A stretch of DNA of 64,000 nucleotides. It comes from Deferrivibrio essentukiensis. Lineage in GTDB: Bacteria; Chrysiogenota; Deferribacteres; Deferribacterales; Deferrivibrionaceae. The notes below the pieces were generated by a model. That model was not told the DNA's origin, made no database searches, and worked only from the letters and a program-made list of their open reading frames with translations. The position numbers and the translations under genes are program-made. The DNA lies in contig NZ_JAJAFU010000008.1 in the NCBI RefSeq assembly GCF_020480685.1, positions 17,383-81,382 of the forward strand, in the 5' to 3' direction. Below are positions 1 through 9,338 of this stretch, one piece after another (the first letter of the stretch is position 1; each line of letters opens with the position of its first letter).

Positions 1-726
1 GCCTATTTCGTCTAAAAATAGAGTCCCATTGTTTGCAAGTTCAAAATATCCCTTTTTATCTTTATCTGCGCCTGTAAATGAGCCTTTTTCATATCCAAAA
101 AGTTCAGATTCCAAAAGAGAAGCCGGAATCGCATTACAATTTACGGCAAAAAACTCATTATTCTTTCTGTTACTATACTTATGAATTAGGTTAGCTATTA
201 CTTCTTTACCTGTTCCACTTTCACCCAAAATTAAAACTGGCATATCACTTTTAGCTATCTTAGCCAACTCCTTCAATATTTGCACAAAGCTAGGAGAATT
301 GGCTATAATTTCGTCTTTATTTTCTGTTTCTGTGTTGTTATTGTTTTCTACCGAAATTGCAGCCTCTTGCCTCTTTTCATAATTTTCAATTATTCTTTTT
401 AAATCTTTAATTTTGAAAGGCTTGCTCAAATATTCATAAGCCCCCTCTTGTATTGACTTTATTGTCAGCTCGCTTGTACCAAAGGCAGTTATTAATATAA
501 AAATAGCATCGTTACCTTCACTTTTTATCCTTCTGAGAAGCTCAAGTCCGTCAAGCTCATTCATAACAAAGTCACATATTATAACGTCAAATTTTTCCTT
601 TTTTAATATATCGTAGGCGTGTATTCCATCATAAGCGACTTTAACATCATAGTCTTTTTGAAGCCCCATTTTAATTATTTCTCTTGAGTTTTTGTCGTCA
701 TCAACCACTAACACTTTAAGCTTCAT
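1..726 (-). CDS. Sigma-54-dependent response regulator (3' end cut by window edge)
   Basis: NtrC-type regulator: a phosphorylated receiver drives an AAA+ ATPase that opens sigma-54 promoters. The 242 residues visible hold a receiver domain (acidic pocket VVDDD near residue 8, phospho-acceptor Asp52 in CDFVM) and the start of the sigma-54 interaction domain: Walker A GESGTGKE, the sigma-54 contact loop as GSFTGA, and Walker [10 protein letters not shown] at the very edge. The rest of the ATPase and any Fis-type HTH lie outside the window. Its ATG overlaps the end of the kinase gene by 11 bases, so the pair is co-translated. Position at the end of the cytochrome cluster suggests it controls that cluster; this is inference. 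Confidence 0.95.
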   Translation of the reverse strand, partial: MKLKVLVVDDDKNSREIIKMGLQKDYDVKVAYDGIHAYDILKKEKFDVIICDFVMNELDGLELLRRIKSEGNDAIFILITAFGTSELTIKSIQEGAYEYLSKPFKIKDLKRIIENYEKRQEAAISVENNNNTETENKDEIIANSPSFVQILKELAKIAKSDMPVLILGESGTGKEVIANLIHKYSNRKNNEFFAVNCNAIPASLLESELFGYEKGSFTGADKDKKGYFELANNGTLFLDEIG

Positions 727-2080
727 AATAATTAACCGGTATCCTTATCCCAAAAGTTGTATTTTTATTGTTTGATTCAAAGTATATTTCACCCTTTAAA
801 GCCTCTGCCAACTCTTTACAAACGGATAATCCGAGGCCGGTACCTTTGCCGGTTTTTTTAGTGGAAAAAAACGGATTAAATATTTTATCAATAACCTCTT
901 TCGGCACACCTTTCCCATTGTCTGTTACCGAAATATCCACGATTGGCTTCTTGATTATAGATTTTACTTCAATTTGACCATTATCAGCTCCAATACTATC
1001 AGCTGAATTTTTTATAAAATTAAAAAGTATCTGCTCTATAAATCCCCTATCAGAAACGATGTCATAATCTGATGTAGAATAAGTAATTTTAATATTGTCA
1101 GAAATTGTAAAAGATATATCCTGAATCAAATTCTCTATCAGCACTTTCAAGTTAAACTCTTCTATATTTGGGTCAGGTTTTTTTGAGGCATAAAGATAAT
1201 TTTTGATTATAGTCTTCATTTTAGATGTCTGTCTTACAATACTTTCTGCCCTTTCTTTTACAAACTCATCTTCATACATTTCAAGCAATAAATCAGCGTT
1301 GCCCAAAATAACGTGAATAGGCGTGCCAAGCTCGTGAGCCATTTTAGATGCAAATTGACCAAGAAGTGAAATTTTTTCAAGCTGATTAACTTTTTCATTA
1401 AGAGCAATTTCACGTTCTTCAATTTTTTTCACGACCAAATACAGCATAAAAATATATGCTATAAAACCTAAAAGAGTAAATATGGAAGCCCTCACTCTGA
1501 CATGATTAATATTATGTATTACATTGGTAGCATTTTTATAAACTTCCATTACCCCTTTTATTTCGCCGGAAAAAACAACAGGTATATAAATTTCTTGTAC
1601 ATATTCAACATTTTTTATATTCATGAGATAATGAGCGCTTTCAACTTTATCTATATGTTTAATCTCATAAAAATTTTCCCCTTTTAAAGCTATCTTCAGC
1701 CCATCACTTTCATTATTCAAGCTTAATAACTGCTTTGAATTTTTCACAGCTAATCGCTTACCTTTATTATCATAAACTACAATATCAATTAATTCCGGTT
1801 CAAAATCAAGACTGTTAAAAAGTGTAGAAAAGTCAATATACTCATTCCATAAATTTCTATATACATAAAGACTTGTCTTACTCATTAATATATTTCTAAA
1901 CTTTGCATCAAAAGATTCCTGTTCACTTTTAATAATAAAATTTTTAAAATCTTGATAAATCATAATATTCATAAGAAACAGCAATCCGAAAACAATAGTT
2001 ACAGTAGTAATAAGAAATTTCTGTGTCAAAGATATCCTGTCAAAGAAATACGCTAACCTGCCAATTATATTTTTAATCAA
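716..2080 (-). CDS. Membrane sensor histidine kinase
   Basis: Sensor partner of the sigma-54 regulator. Two membrane helices (about residues 18-41 and 197-217) bracket a periplasmic sensing region of roughly 155 residues with no haem motif. The HisKA box reads MAHELGTP with phospho-acceptor His249; the ATPase has an N box (NFIKNSAD), DNGKGVP and GKGTGLGLS. The start chosen is TTG at 2080: SD AGGTGG sits four bases upstream inside the last codons of the preceding gene. An upstream in-frame TTG at 2107 has no comparable SD. Expected from position to sense the state of the respiratory system, but the signal is unknown. Confidence 0.92.
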   Translation of the reverse strand: MIKNIIGRLAYFFDRISLTQKFLITTVTIVFGLLFLMNIMIYQDFKNFIIKSEQESFDAKFRNILMSKTSLYVYRNLWNEYIDFSTLFNSLDFEPELIDIVVYDNKGKRLAVKNSKQLLSLNNESDGLKIALKGENFYEIKHIDKVESAHYLMNIKNVEYVQEIYIPVVFSGEIKGVMEVYKNATNVIHNINHVRVRASIFTLLGFIAYIFMLYLVVKKIEEREIALNEKVNQLEKISLLGQFASKMAHELGTPIHVILGNADLLLEMYEDEFVKERAESIVRQTSKMKTIIKNYLYASKKPDPNIEEFNLKVLIENLIQDISFTISDNIKITYSTSDYDIVSDRGFIEQILFNFIKNSADSIGADNGQIEVKSIIKKPIVDISVTDNGKGVPKEVIDKIFNPFFSTKKTGKGTGLGLSVCKELAEALKGEIYFESNNKNTTFGIRIPVNYYEA

Positions 2081-2081
2081 T

Positions 2082-3173
2082 CTACCACCTAAGCATAGGC
2101 TCTTCAACCGTCATATTTTTTCGAGCTTTCTTGTATATATCACTCAAATATTGAAAAACAACCAATCTTCTATTCGGTGCATCAAGCACATATATCCTAT
2201 CCTTTGAATCAATAATTATATCTTTGGGATTGTTAAATCCCCCCAAATATACAGACGGCTTCTGATCGCCCATATAGTATAAAAATGTTCCATCCTGACC
2301 ATATATTTTAAACCCATTTGAAGCGATGTCAACTATATATATGTGCCCTTCAGAGTCAAAAGCGATTCCGTTAGGAAAATTTAGCGCCCACAAATTATCC
2401 CCCGGCTCGAGTAAATCTTTTATAAGATTACCATCTTTATCATAAATAAAAACCTTACCGACAAATTTTGAAACAGCAAAAATTCTCCCGGTGCCATTTT
2501 CAACAGCCAAAGCAACTGGTGCAGGAACTTTTTCAATACTCTTTACAAACTTGCCATCGAGAGTCAGTATGTCGATTTTACCAAACAGCTGATCTGACAC
2601 ATATATTTTACCATCATAAACATAAAGGTCTGTTATATCTTTATAAAGTCCCGTAGAATCAAAACTTCCGCCACTTTCAAATTTCTTAAGATCTTCATCT
2701 TTAACTTTCTTACCATATGACCATAAGACCTTTTTATCTTCATTTATTTCCATTATACTTCCAGAAGCTCTGTTAGCAATAAAGATTCTTCCATCGGGAG
2801 TAACATCAATGGCACATGGCATTATACTGCCAAAATTCAAATCTCTAATCTCCTGTTTTACAAAGTCAATAATCTGTATCTTAAAGGCAATCGGAGAAGC
2901 AATATAAACTTTACCTTTCCCGTCAGTAGCCATTCTGATTGACCTGTTTTCTATCCACTTAACATTAACATCACCAACTAATTCTTTTAAGATTGCACTC
3001 TTCCCGCTCTCCTTTTTTGGGAATTCATTAGAATTGGTAATAACTCTCAAAGCCTGTATTTTTGGATTTGCTGACTCTTTTGGCCATACATACTCATCCA
3101 ATACAAATTTCGGAGGTTTAGAAGCACAGCCAAATATAACAAATACAATAAAAATAAAAAATAATTTCCTCAT
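2082..3173 (-). CDS. NHL-type beta-propeller lipoprotein
   Basis: Exported lipoprotein of about 363 residues. Signal peptide ends in lipobox VIFGCA, so Cys16 should be lipidated. The body shows repeated propeller blades (motifs such as PNGIAFDSEGHIYIVD and PKDIIIDSKDRIYVLD), typical of six-bladed NHL proteins. No haem or catalytic motif is present, so a scaffold or binding role is most likely. ATG at 3173 follows AGGAG by seven bases. The gene starts just 11 bases after the stop of the 8-haem cytochrome gene and ends next to the kinase start. A second propeller protein is encoded at 9313-10182, so the cluster uses this fold twice. Confidence 0.88.
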   Translation of the reverse strand: MRKLFFIFIVFVIFGCASKPPKFVLDEYVWPKESANPKIQALRVITNSNEFPKKESGKSAILKELVGDVNVKWIENRSIRMATDGKGKVYIASPIAFKIQIIDFVKQEIRDLNFGSIMPCAIDVTPDGRIFIANRASGSIMEINEDKKVLWSYGKKVKDEDLKKFESGGSFDSTGLYKDITDLYVYDGKIYVSDQLFGKIDILTLDGKFVKSIEKVPAPVALAVENGTGRIFAVSKFVGKVFIYDKDGNLIKDLLEPGDNLWALNFPNGIAFDSEGHIYIVDIASNGFKIYGQDGTFLYYMGDQKPSVYLGGFNNPKDIIIDSKDRIYVLDAPNRRLVVFQYLSDIYKKARKNMTVEEPMLRW

Positions 3174-3183
3174 ATCCCAACTC

Positions 3184-4119
3184 CTACAATTTATCATTAT
3201 GACATTTTAAACACAATTCCATAAAATCCGTTACATCCTGTTGAAATAACTGCTTGGATTTACCGTAATGAGGGTTGTGACACGACACACATGATAATTC
3301 TTCCCCCGTGCTTCGAATGATTTTATCGGAAGTAGGGTGCGCATTGGAATTAAAATTAGCAAGTACATGAACACCTGACTTTTTATCGGTATGACAGTTA
3401 TTACATATCCCATTAATTTTATCATTTAAAAGAAATTTCAACTCTGATCCGTGAGGGTCATGGCAAATGTTACAATAGCCGGCTACTGTCGGACCGTGGG
3501 CAAACTTGGCCTCAAACATTGCCGACTGAAATTCCTGATGGCACTGCAAACACTTTGTAGAAACCGGTTGCGTAGGGGTAAAATAGTTATTTTTATCGTG
3601 GCACTGAAAACATTGTATTGCAGCAACAGGGCCGTGTACAAACTTTGTCTTAGTTTTTTCTTTATGGCATTTCATACAATCGGACGACTTCTCAAAGCTA
3701 TGACAACTCACACATAAAGTCTTATTTTCATCCATATGGAAAAAAGTTTTCTTTTTTACTTTATCCCTATATGCAACTGTAGAAGTTTTGAAAAATATTT
3801 TCAAATTTTGCTGTGAACCTTTGTAGTCGATAAGTATGTCATTCTCATCTTTATCTAAAGTTACACTTTTCATAAAAACGTATTTTTCTCCATCTTTGGA
3901 AGCCAATTTTCTAAAGTTACCAATCTCTTCTACCTTATTATTAGTCTTAATAGTAAACTCTTCAGATTTTTTTACATATCCTACTATATGAATGGTCCTA
4001 TTAAATACAACGGTATTATTTGTAGGATATACAATAGTTAAATCTGCGGAATAAGCCTTTGTAAAAACAAAAAACAGCAATAAACTAATCAAATATATTT
4101 TTTTCACACGCTTTCTCAT
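3184..4119 (-). CDS. Exported 8-haem c-type cytochrome
   Basis: Signal peptide (residues 1-24, cleaved after AYS) followed by a beta-sandwich-like stretch of about 110 residues with no haem, then eight CXXCH motifs between about residues 135 and 308. Several fit the doubled-CXXCH pattern in which CHDPHG or CHNPHYG follows the motif and the extra His serves a neighbouring haem. It is a periplasmic or surface electron carrier. The start overlaps the thioredoxin-fold/TPR gene by 35 bases. The N-terminal non-haem domain could be an Ig-like docking module; that is inference. Confidence 0.9.
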   Translation of the reverse strand: MRKRVKKIYLISLLLFFVFTKAYSADLTIVYPTNNTVVFNRTIHIVGYVKKSEEFTIKTNNKVEEIGNFRKLASKDGEKYVFMKSVTLDKDENDILIDYKGSQQNLKIFFKTSTVAYRDKVKKKTFFHMDENKTLCVSCHSFEKSSDCMKCHKEKTKTKFVHGPVAAIQCFQCHDKNNYFTPTQPVSTKCLQCHQEFQSAMFEAKFAHGPTVAGYCNICHDPHGSELKFLLNDKINGICNNCHTDKKSGVHVLANFNSNAHPTSDKIIRSTGEELSCVSCHNPHYGKSKQLFQQDVTDFMELCLKCHNDKL

Positions 4120-5023
4120 AATATTCGCTGGCTTTTTCGTAATTTCCTAATTTTGCATAATTTTTTGCTAACAAGTAGTATAACTTACCCTTACTTGGAA
4201 AAATATTTTCAATGTTTTTCAAAATATCAAGGGATTCATTATATTTCCCACTCAGATATTGCACATAGGCAATATAAAATTTTGCATTCATATTAAATGC
4301 AATAGTATTCAACATTTTGTTTGCATCGTCATACTTTCCAAGCATTATATATACTTCACTCAGTTTAAGTTTTTCAAGCTGATTTAATCCATCAACTTCA
4401 ATCTCTGCCAATCTTCTTTCCGCATCATCTTTTTGACCGTCCTCGATTAATCTTTTAACAAAATTAATCTTTGGTAATTCGCTTCTCTTTGTAACAACCT
4501 TGTTATTACTTTGAAATTGTTCATATTCCTCTTTAGTAATTTTACCCCGCAAATAGTCAATATATCGGCCTACTTTCGCCACATATTGACCTTGATACCC
4601 CAAAGCATCAATAATCATATTTTCTTCATTTAAAAATATTGTTACAGGAAGAGTAAACAGCCCCCAATCAACCAAGATGTCACCTTTAAATTTAACAAAA
4701 TATATATTCTTTGTATTTTCAAACTTAATCCCGGCAATCTCGTTAGCATTTTTACCGGAAACTTCAACTGCAAAACAAACGATGTCTTTCTCGTCACATA
4801 TTTTTAAAAATTTTGTTAAGATGTCAATACTTATCTGCTTGTTTGAATCCCACACCAATACCATCTTTTTATCTTTTATACCGGCTGCTTTTTCAATAGG
4901 CTTATCCAAAGATTCAAATTCTGATAAATCGATCTTATCATTAATCTTCAGATTTTTAATTGGAAAAGCATATGATATATTAGCAATAGCAAATACTATT
5001 AACAAAAATAATGTTCTAATCAT
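4085..5023 (-). CDS. Thioredoxin-fold protein lacking CXXC, with C-terminal TPR repeats
   Basis: Exported protein of 312 residues: signal peptide, a thioredoxin/redoxin-like domain (about 25-160), then tetratricopeptide repeats (about 190-312; the last contains NYEKASEYYEKACEK). Where resA/TlpA-type proteins have WCxxC, this one reads WDSNKQIS, with no cysteine. It should therefore not do thiol-disulfide exchange and may act as a binding or assembly factor for the cytochromes around it. ATG at 5023 is preceded by AAGGTGA; an in-frame GTG nine bases upstream is less well placed. It follows the 15-haem gene and overlaps the next one, supporting co-expression. Confidence 0.82.
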   Translation of the reverse strand: MIRTLFLLIVFAIANISYAFPIKNLKINDKIDLSEFESLDKPIEKAAGIKDKKMVLVWDSNKQISIDILTKFLKICDEKDIVCFAVEVSGKNANEIAGIKFENTKNIYFVKFKGDILVDWGLFTLPVTIFLNEENMIIDALGYQGQYVAKVGRYIDYLRGKITKEEYEQFQSNNKVVTKRSELPKINFVKRLIEDGQKDDAERRLAEIEVDGLNQLEKLKLSEVYIMLGKYDDANKMLNTIAFNMNAKFYIAYVQYLSGKYNESLDILKNIENIFPSKGKLYYLLAKNYAKLGNYEKASEYYEKACEKNIFD

Positions 5024-5033
5024 AACAGTCACC

Positions 5034-6350
5034 TTATTCTGTATATTTTACAGGATTGAGACGATCATACTCTTTCGGCTTGTGGCAACCTACCACACAG
5101 CTACCGCCGGTCTTTGTTTTTGTGAAATTAATAGGCAATTCCCAACCACCACTGCCAAAAGGTACAGATTTTCTTACATGATTTTGCTGATTTGAAGCAT
5201 GCACCTCATGACAAGCTTTACAGCTTCTGCCTTTACCTTTAATCATAACGTGAAGATAATGAAGATTCCTATCCCCATTTCTAAAACCAGTATATTTTGT
5301 TGTATTTGAATATTTTAACACATCATCATTATGACAATTGAAGCATAACTGATACAATCCATCAACATACTGATTGTAAAACTTTTTAGGAAAAGCCATT
5401 TTTAAAATAAATGGGTTATCAGAGCCATGCACGTTATGGCAAGCTGCACATCCATCCGATGCAACAGGTCCATGAACATACTTAGATTCCTTGACTCTTT
5501 TTGCAATATCCCCATGACATTCAAAACAAACATTTTTTTCATCGGATTTTAACAACTTACCATATGCAGATGCATGAGGGTTGTGACATTCGGCACATTC
5601 TCCGTCAGCCACAGGTTTATGCTGGAACTTTGCCGTATCAACAAATTTTGACAAATTTTTATTCTCTTTATGACAACTCATACATAGCTCTTTTTCAGAC
5701 TTTGCATTTAAGTGAAACGGTGCATCAGAGTTGTGAGGGTCATGGCATTTTGCGCACCCCTCTTTTACAGGTTTGTGAACAAATTTATTATTAAAGTCAT
5801 CTTTTTTATCATTATGACACTTATAACATATTTTATCTTCTGAATCTCTCAATTGGTATTTATAATCGGAGGCATGTGGGTCGTGGCAAGAAGCACACTC
5901 ACCCACTGCTACCGGACCATGCAAAAACTTTTTAACTGTCTTATTATTTTCATGGCATTGAAAACAGGTATCCGATTCTTTTTTCCCGATTATAAAATAC
6001 TTATTATTGGCACCATGAGGATTATGGCAAGTTGTACATGAGCCGTCAGTAACAGGAGCATGCACATATTTACCATCAACTTTATTATCATGACACATAA
6101 TACATACAGGCTGGTCACCTGTCGGTGAAGCAAAATCAATAAAGCTCTTTGGCTTCTCTGAATGCTTCTTATAATTTTCCTCACTTGCAGCATGGCATAC
6201 ATTGCACTGACCAGCAGATACCGGACCATGAGTAAACTGATTTTTCATAATATCAGTATGGCAGTTTCCGGTAGTACATGTCACTGCGTATGCATTAAAA
6301 GTAAGCAACATAAAAACAAATAAATAGCCTAACAACTTCATTGACTTCAT
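5034..6350 (-). CDS. Exported 15-haem c-type cytochrome
   Basis: 438 residues with an N-terminal signal peptide (cleavage near AYA, residue 22). I count 13 CXXCH motifs plus one CX4CH (CTTGNCH, at the mature N-terminus) and one CX3CH (CVVGCH, near the C-terminus), for 15 possible haems. The protein is built from repeats in which HGPV..G.CxxCHxxH alternates with CxxCH, the doubled-CXXCH family pattern. Such proteins hold haems close enough for electron hopping. ATG follows GGAGG by six bases. The non-standard motifs need an experimental haem count. Confidence 0.92.
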   Translation of the reverse strand: MKSMKLLGYLFVFMLLTFNAYAVTCTTGNCHTDIMKNQFTHGPVSAGQCNVCHAASEENYKKHSEKPKSFIDFASPTGDQPVCIMCHDNKVDGKYVHAPVTDGSCTTCHNPHGANNKYFIIGKKESDTCFQCHENNKTVKKFLHGPVAVGECASCHDPHASDYKYQLRDSEDKICYKCHNDKKDDFNNKFVHKPVKEGCAKCHDPHNSDAPFHLNAKSEKELCMSCHKENKNLSKFVDTAKFQHKPVADGECAECHNPHASAYGKLLKSDEKNVCFECHGDIAKRVKESKYVHGPVASDGCAACHNVHGSDNPFILKMAFPKKFYNQYVDGLYQLCFNCHNDDVLKYSNTTKYTGFRNGDRNLHYLHVMIKGKGRSCKACHEVHASNQQNHVRKSVPFGSGGWELPINFTKTKTGGSCVVGCHKPKEYDRLNPVKYTE

Positions 6351-6401
6351 TAAAATCCTCCAGCAATTTTTAAGAACGAATTAAGCAATTTATATACCAA
6401 A

Positions 6402-9338
6402 TTAATTTCCAATTAGTAACTCCATAAAAGTTTTCTTTCGTTTCTTTTTATCATTATATTTTTCTTTTCTTAACTTATCAGTATGATAATACTTGTATCT
6501 TAGCATTGTTTCTTCCCCATGACAAGTTGAACAAAAAGTAATAATCCCTTTATACTTCAAAAAACTATTCAAAACATTTCCTTCAGTATTTTCTGTAACC
6601 TTATAATCGTGACTTTCACTCCACTTATGAACATCATGACATGTAGCACAAGTAATATTCCCTGTTAAAGACTTTTCTCCATTTTTCTTAAAAAGAAATT
6701 TATCCGGCAAATCTCTTTCAAGCTTAAAAGTCATAGGAATCTCAGGGTGACCATAAATATTAATCGCCTTAGTCTTGGCGATTCCATTTTCGCTATGGCA
6801 ACCTAAACATATTTCTTTTACAAAATCTTTATTCGCATCGACATCTTTCTTATAAAAATACTTGTTATTCTCTGAATAATTGTGAACAGTGTGGCATGCA
6901 TCGCATACGGAATCTTTATCTTTGAAGATAAGACTCATATTATGTTCCGAATATAGCACATCTTTTTCTTTTTGATGGCATGAAATACATAGTTGATAGG
7001 ATTTTAAAATATTTGATGGAAATAAATATTTATTATTTATATGTGGCTCATGGCATGTTTTACAAACAACTTCCCCGTTGTGAGTATAAAAATCTTTAAT
7101 TTTTTCGTCCTTCATGCCGATATGACTTGTTTTAATGATGTTATTTCCAAAAATATTTTTATCACTATGACAGCTTTCACAAGTGCGAATTAATACAGCA
7201 TCTTCAGTTTCACCTCTTTTGTGGATATCATGACACAAGTAACAATTCTCTTTTTTAAATTTACCGGACATATCTCTAAAGTGTGTTGAATTATGAGGTG
7301 AATCCAAAAATTCTTTCTTATCTTTATGGCATTGAAAACAAAAACTATCTTCTTTATATTTAAGAAATCTGTTTTTCCCTTTCTGTTGACTGTGCGGATC
7401 ATGACATGAAATACAGCTAAGATTTTCCTTGATGGCATTTTTTTTATCTTTGATAGTGCCAAAAGGGTGCAATACTTTAACAATATTGTTTTTTGCAACA
7501 CCATTAGTATTATGGCAAACTTCACAATAATCATTATCATTATTATAATCCCACTTAATAGACATCAAATATTTATTGCTAAAGGAATTATGAACCACAT
7601 GACAATTTTCGCATAAACCTTTTTTCTTTTGATCATGGTGTTTTGAATTAAAAATACCATTTTTTTCAATATGGCAACTTATACAAAAATCATCCTTATT
7701 GCTAAAGTTAATCCTCAAAAACTTTTTATTCTTACCGGGTTGATGAGGGTCATGACATGTGGCACATTGAATTTTTGAATCGTAAAGCTTGAAGTTATCA
7801 GGAATAACATCATGAACAATTTTGTTAACCGGGTGGCTATTTTCCCCGGGTATAAATTGCTTTGCTACCCCATTCTTATTATGACAGTCTACACATATAT
7901 CTTTAATATCTCTTTTCAAAAGATATTTATTCTCAGAATTATGAATATTATGACAGCTGAGACAAGTTATATCATTTAAACTATGTTTAGAACCTAAAAT
8001 ATCTTTTTTATTGTCATGACATTTTAAACATATAAAATCATTTTTGACTTCAGCCCTTAAAAAATTCTTTTCTTTACCGTGTGAATCGTGACAAGTAGCA
8101 CAATTGATAAATTTGTCATTATTTTCCTTATTCATTTCACTAAAATAATTTATACTTTTTGTAAATAACGGTAAATCTTGACTGTTTTTAACCTCAACAC
8201 TTACCGGATGATTAAATCTATCCTTGAAAATCCTTTTTTCGCCAACAATATCAGCCTCTATATGGCAAGACAAACATGCTTTGCTTAATAAATCGGTATC
8301 AACATTTGGCAAGTCAACTCCCCAACCGTGAGGACCGTGGCATGCTGAACATGTTCCATATTTATCAGGTGTCTGACCAAACTTATTTTTAAACCCTTTT
8401 TTCTTTTTTAAGTCATGGCTTGTGTTTTTCACTGATACCTTATTCTTGTGACAAGTAAGGCAAAGTTTATCATCTTTATTATCAACTATTAATAATTCTT
8501 TATTGATACCTTTATGAGTATTGTGGCAGCTCAAGCAAATTATCCTGCCATCCTCAAACTTTCCTCCTAAACTTTCTACTTCTGAAATCATTGTGTTATC
8601 TGTTGGTATATTTACAGGGTGGTTTAATACACCTTTTTTGTATTGTTTTTTAGAATCCAATTTATCGGTATGGCAAAAAGAGCAAATTTCCGAATTTGCA
8701 ATTTTACCCAACAAAATCTTCTTCTCTTTAGGACCGTGGGGAGTATGGCAACTTTCACATATTATTTTCTCATCATCCCCTAACTTTCCTTTATTTTCAA
8801 CTAATTGCCGTGAAACACTCATTTTACTATTTAGCTTGGATTCAGGGTGATTATAATGACCTTTTTTATCCGAGTGACACATTTTACACAACTGTGAATT
8901 AGTATTTTCTACTCTTAAGAAAACACTTCTGCCTATGTCCCCTTTGTTAATATCCTTTGTGCCATGAGCAGTATGGCAAGTCCTACATTGAATCTCACCA
9001 TTTTCAAGGGGCAATTCTTCAGGAATCTTCATGTTTGATGGTGGCTTTATGCCAACTTTATGCATATCATTAGCCCATACACGTAATCTGCTATCAGCTA
9101 CCGAACCGTCATGACAAGAAAAGCACATCCTTTCGTTTGCAACAATTCTGTCCTTTTGGTAGTCTACTATTTCAGTCCCTTTTAGCTCGTAAATAAATGA
9201 ATCCATCCACTCATAGTGGCAAATCGCACACTCCTTTGCAGATTCTTGACCTGTAAAAGAGTAGCTTGCAGATAAATAAGAAAACAAAAATAAGCAAATT
9301 ATTATAGGCAACTTATTTAAATTTAAATTTATATACAT
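6402..9338 (-). CDS. Giant exported 28-haem c-type cytochrome
   Basis: 978 residues, signal sequence at the N-terminus, 28 CXXCH motifs spread along the whole mature chain at an average of one per 34 residues. Pairs recur as CxxCHxxHG / CxxCH, often with HP a few residues upstream, as expected of tandem doubled-CXXCH units. The C-terminus is Lys-rich. ATG at 9338 has AAGG upstream; the longer in-frame TTG is not needed. No membrane helix or lipobox follows the signal, so it is periplasmic or secreted. It overlaps the propeller gene upstream by 26 bases. Its size and haem density suggest a long-range electron conduit (inference). Confidence 0.93.
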   Translation of the reverse strand: MYINLNLNKLPIIICLFLFSYLSASYSFTGQESAKECAICHYEWMDSFIYELKGTEIVDYQKDRIVANERMCFSCHDGSVADSRLRVWANDMHKVGIKPPSNMKIPEELPLENGEIQCRTCHTAHGTKDINKGDIGRSVFLRVENTNSQLCKMCHSDKKGHYNHPESKLNSKMSVSRQLVENKGKLGDDEKIICESCHTPHGPKEKKILLGKIANSEICSFCHTDKLDSKKQYKKGVLNHPVNIPTDNTMISEVESLGGKFEDGRIICLSCHNTHKGINKELLIVDNKDDKLCLTCHKNKVSVKNTSHDLKKKKGFKNKFGQTPDKYGTCSACHGPHGWGVDLPNVDTDLLSKACLSCHIEADIVGEKRIFKDRFNHPVSVEVKNSQDLPLFTKSINYFSEMNKENNDKFINCATCHDSHGKEKNFLRAEVKNDFICLKCHDNKKDILGSKHSLNDITCLSCHNIHNSENKYLLKRDIKDICVDCHNKNGVAKQFIPGENSHPVNKIVHDVIPDNFKLYDSKIQCATCHDPHQPGKNKKFLRINFSNKDDFCISCHIEKNGIFNSKHHDQKKKGLCENCHVVHNSFSNKYLMSIKWDYNNDNDYCEVCHNTNGVAKNNIVKVLHPFGTIKDKKNAIKENLSCISCHDPHSQQKGKNRFLKYKEDSFCFQCHKDKKEFLDSPHNSTHFRDMSGKFKKENCYLCHDIHKRGETEDAVLIRTCESCHSDKNIFGNNIIKTSHIGMKDEKIKDFYTHNGEVVCKTCHEPHINNKYLFPSNILKSYQLCISCHQKEKDVLYSEHNMSLIFKDKDSVCDACHTVHNYSENNKYFYKKDVDANKDFVKEICLGCHSENGIAKTKAINIYGHPEIPMTFKLERDLPDKFLFKKNGEKSLTGNITCATCHDVHKWSESHDYKVTENTEGNVLNSFLKYKGIITFCSTCHGEETMLRYKYYHTDKLRKEKYNDKKKRKKTFMELLIGN

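Noticed and set aside
6402..9338. OmcS/OmcE/OmcZ-type nanowire subunit
   Set aside because: Those filament cytochromes carry far fewer haems (4 to 8) in shorter chains; length and repeat pattern here do not match.
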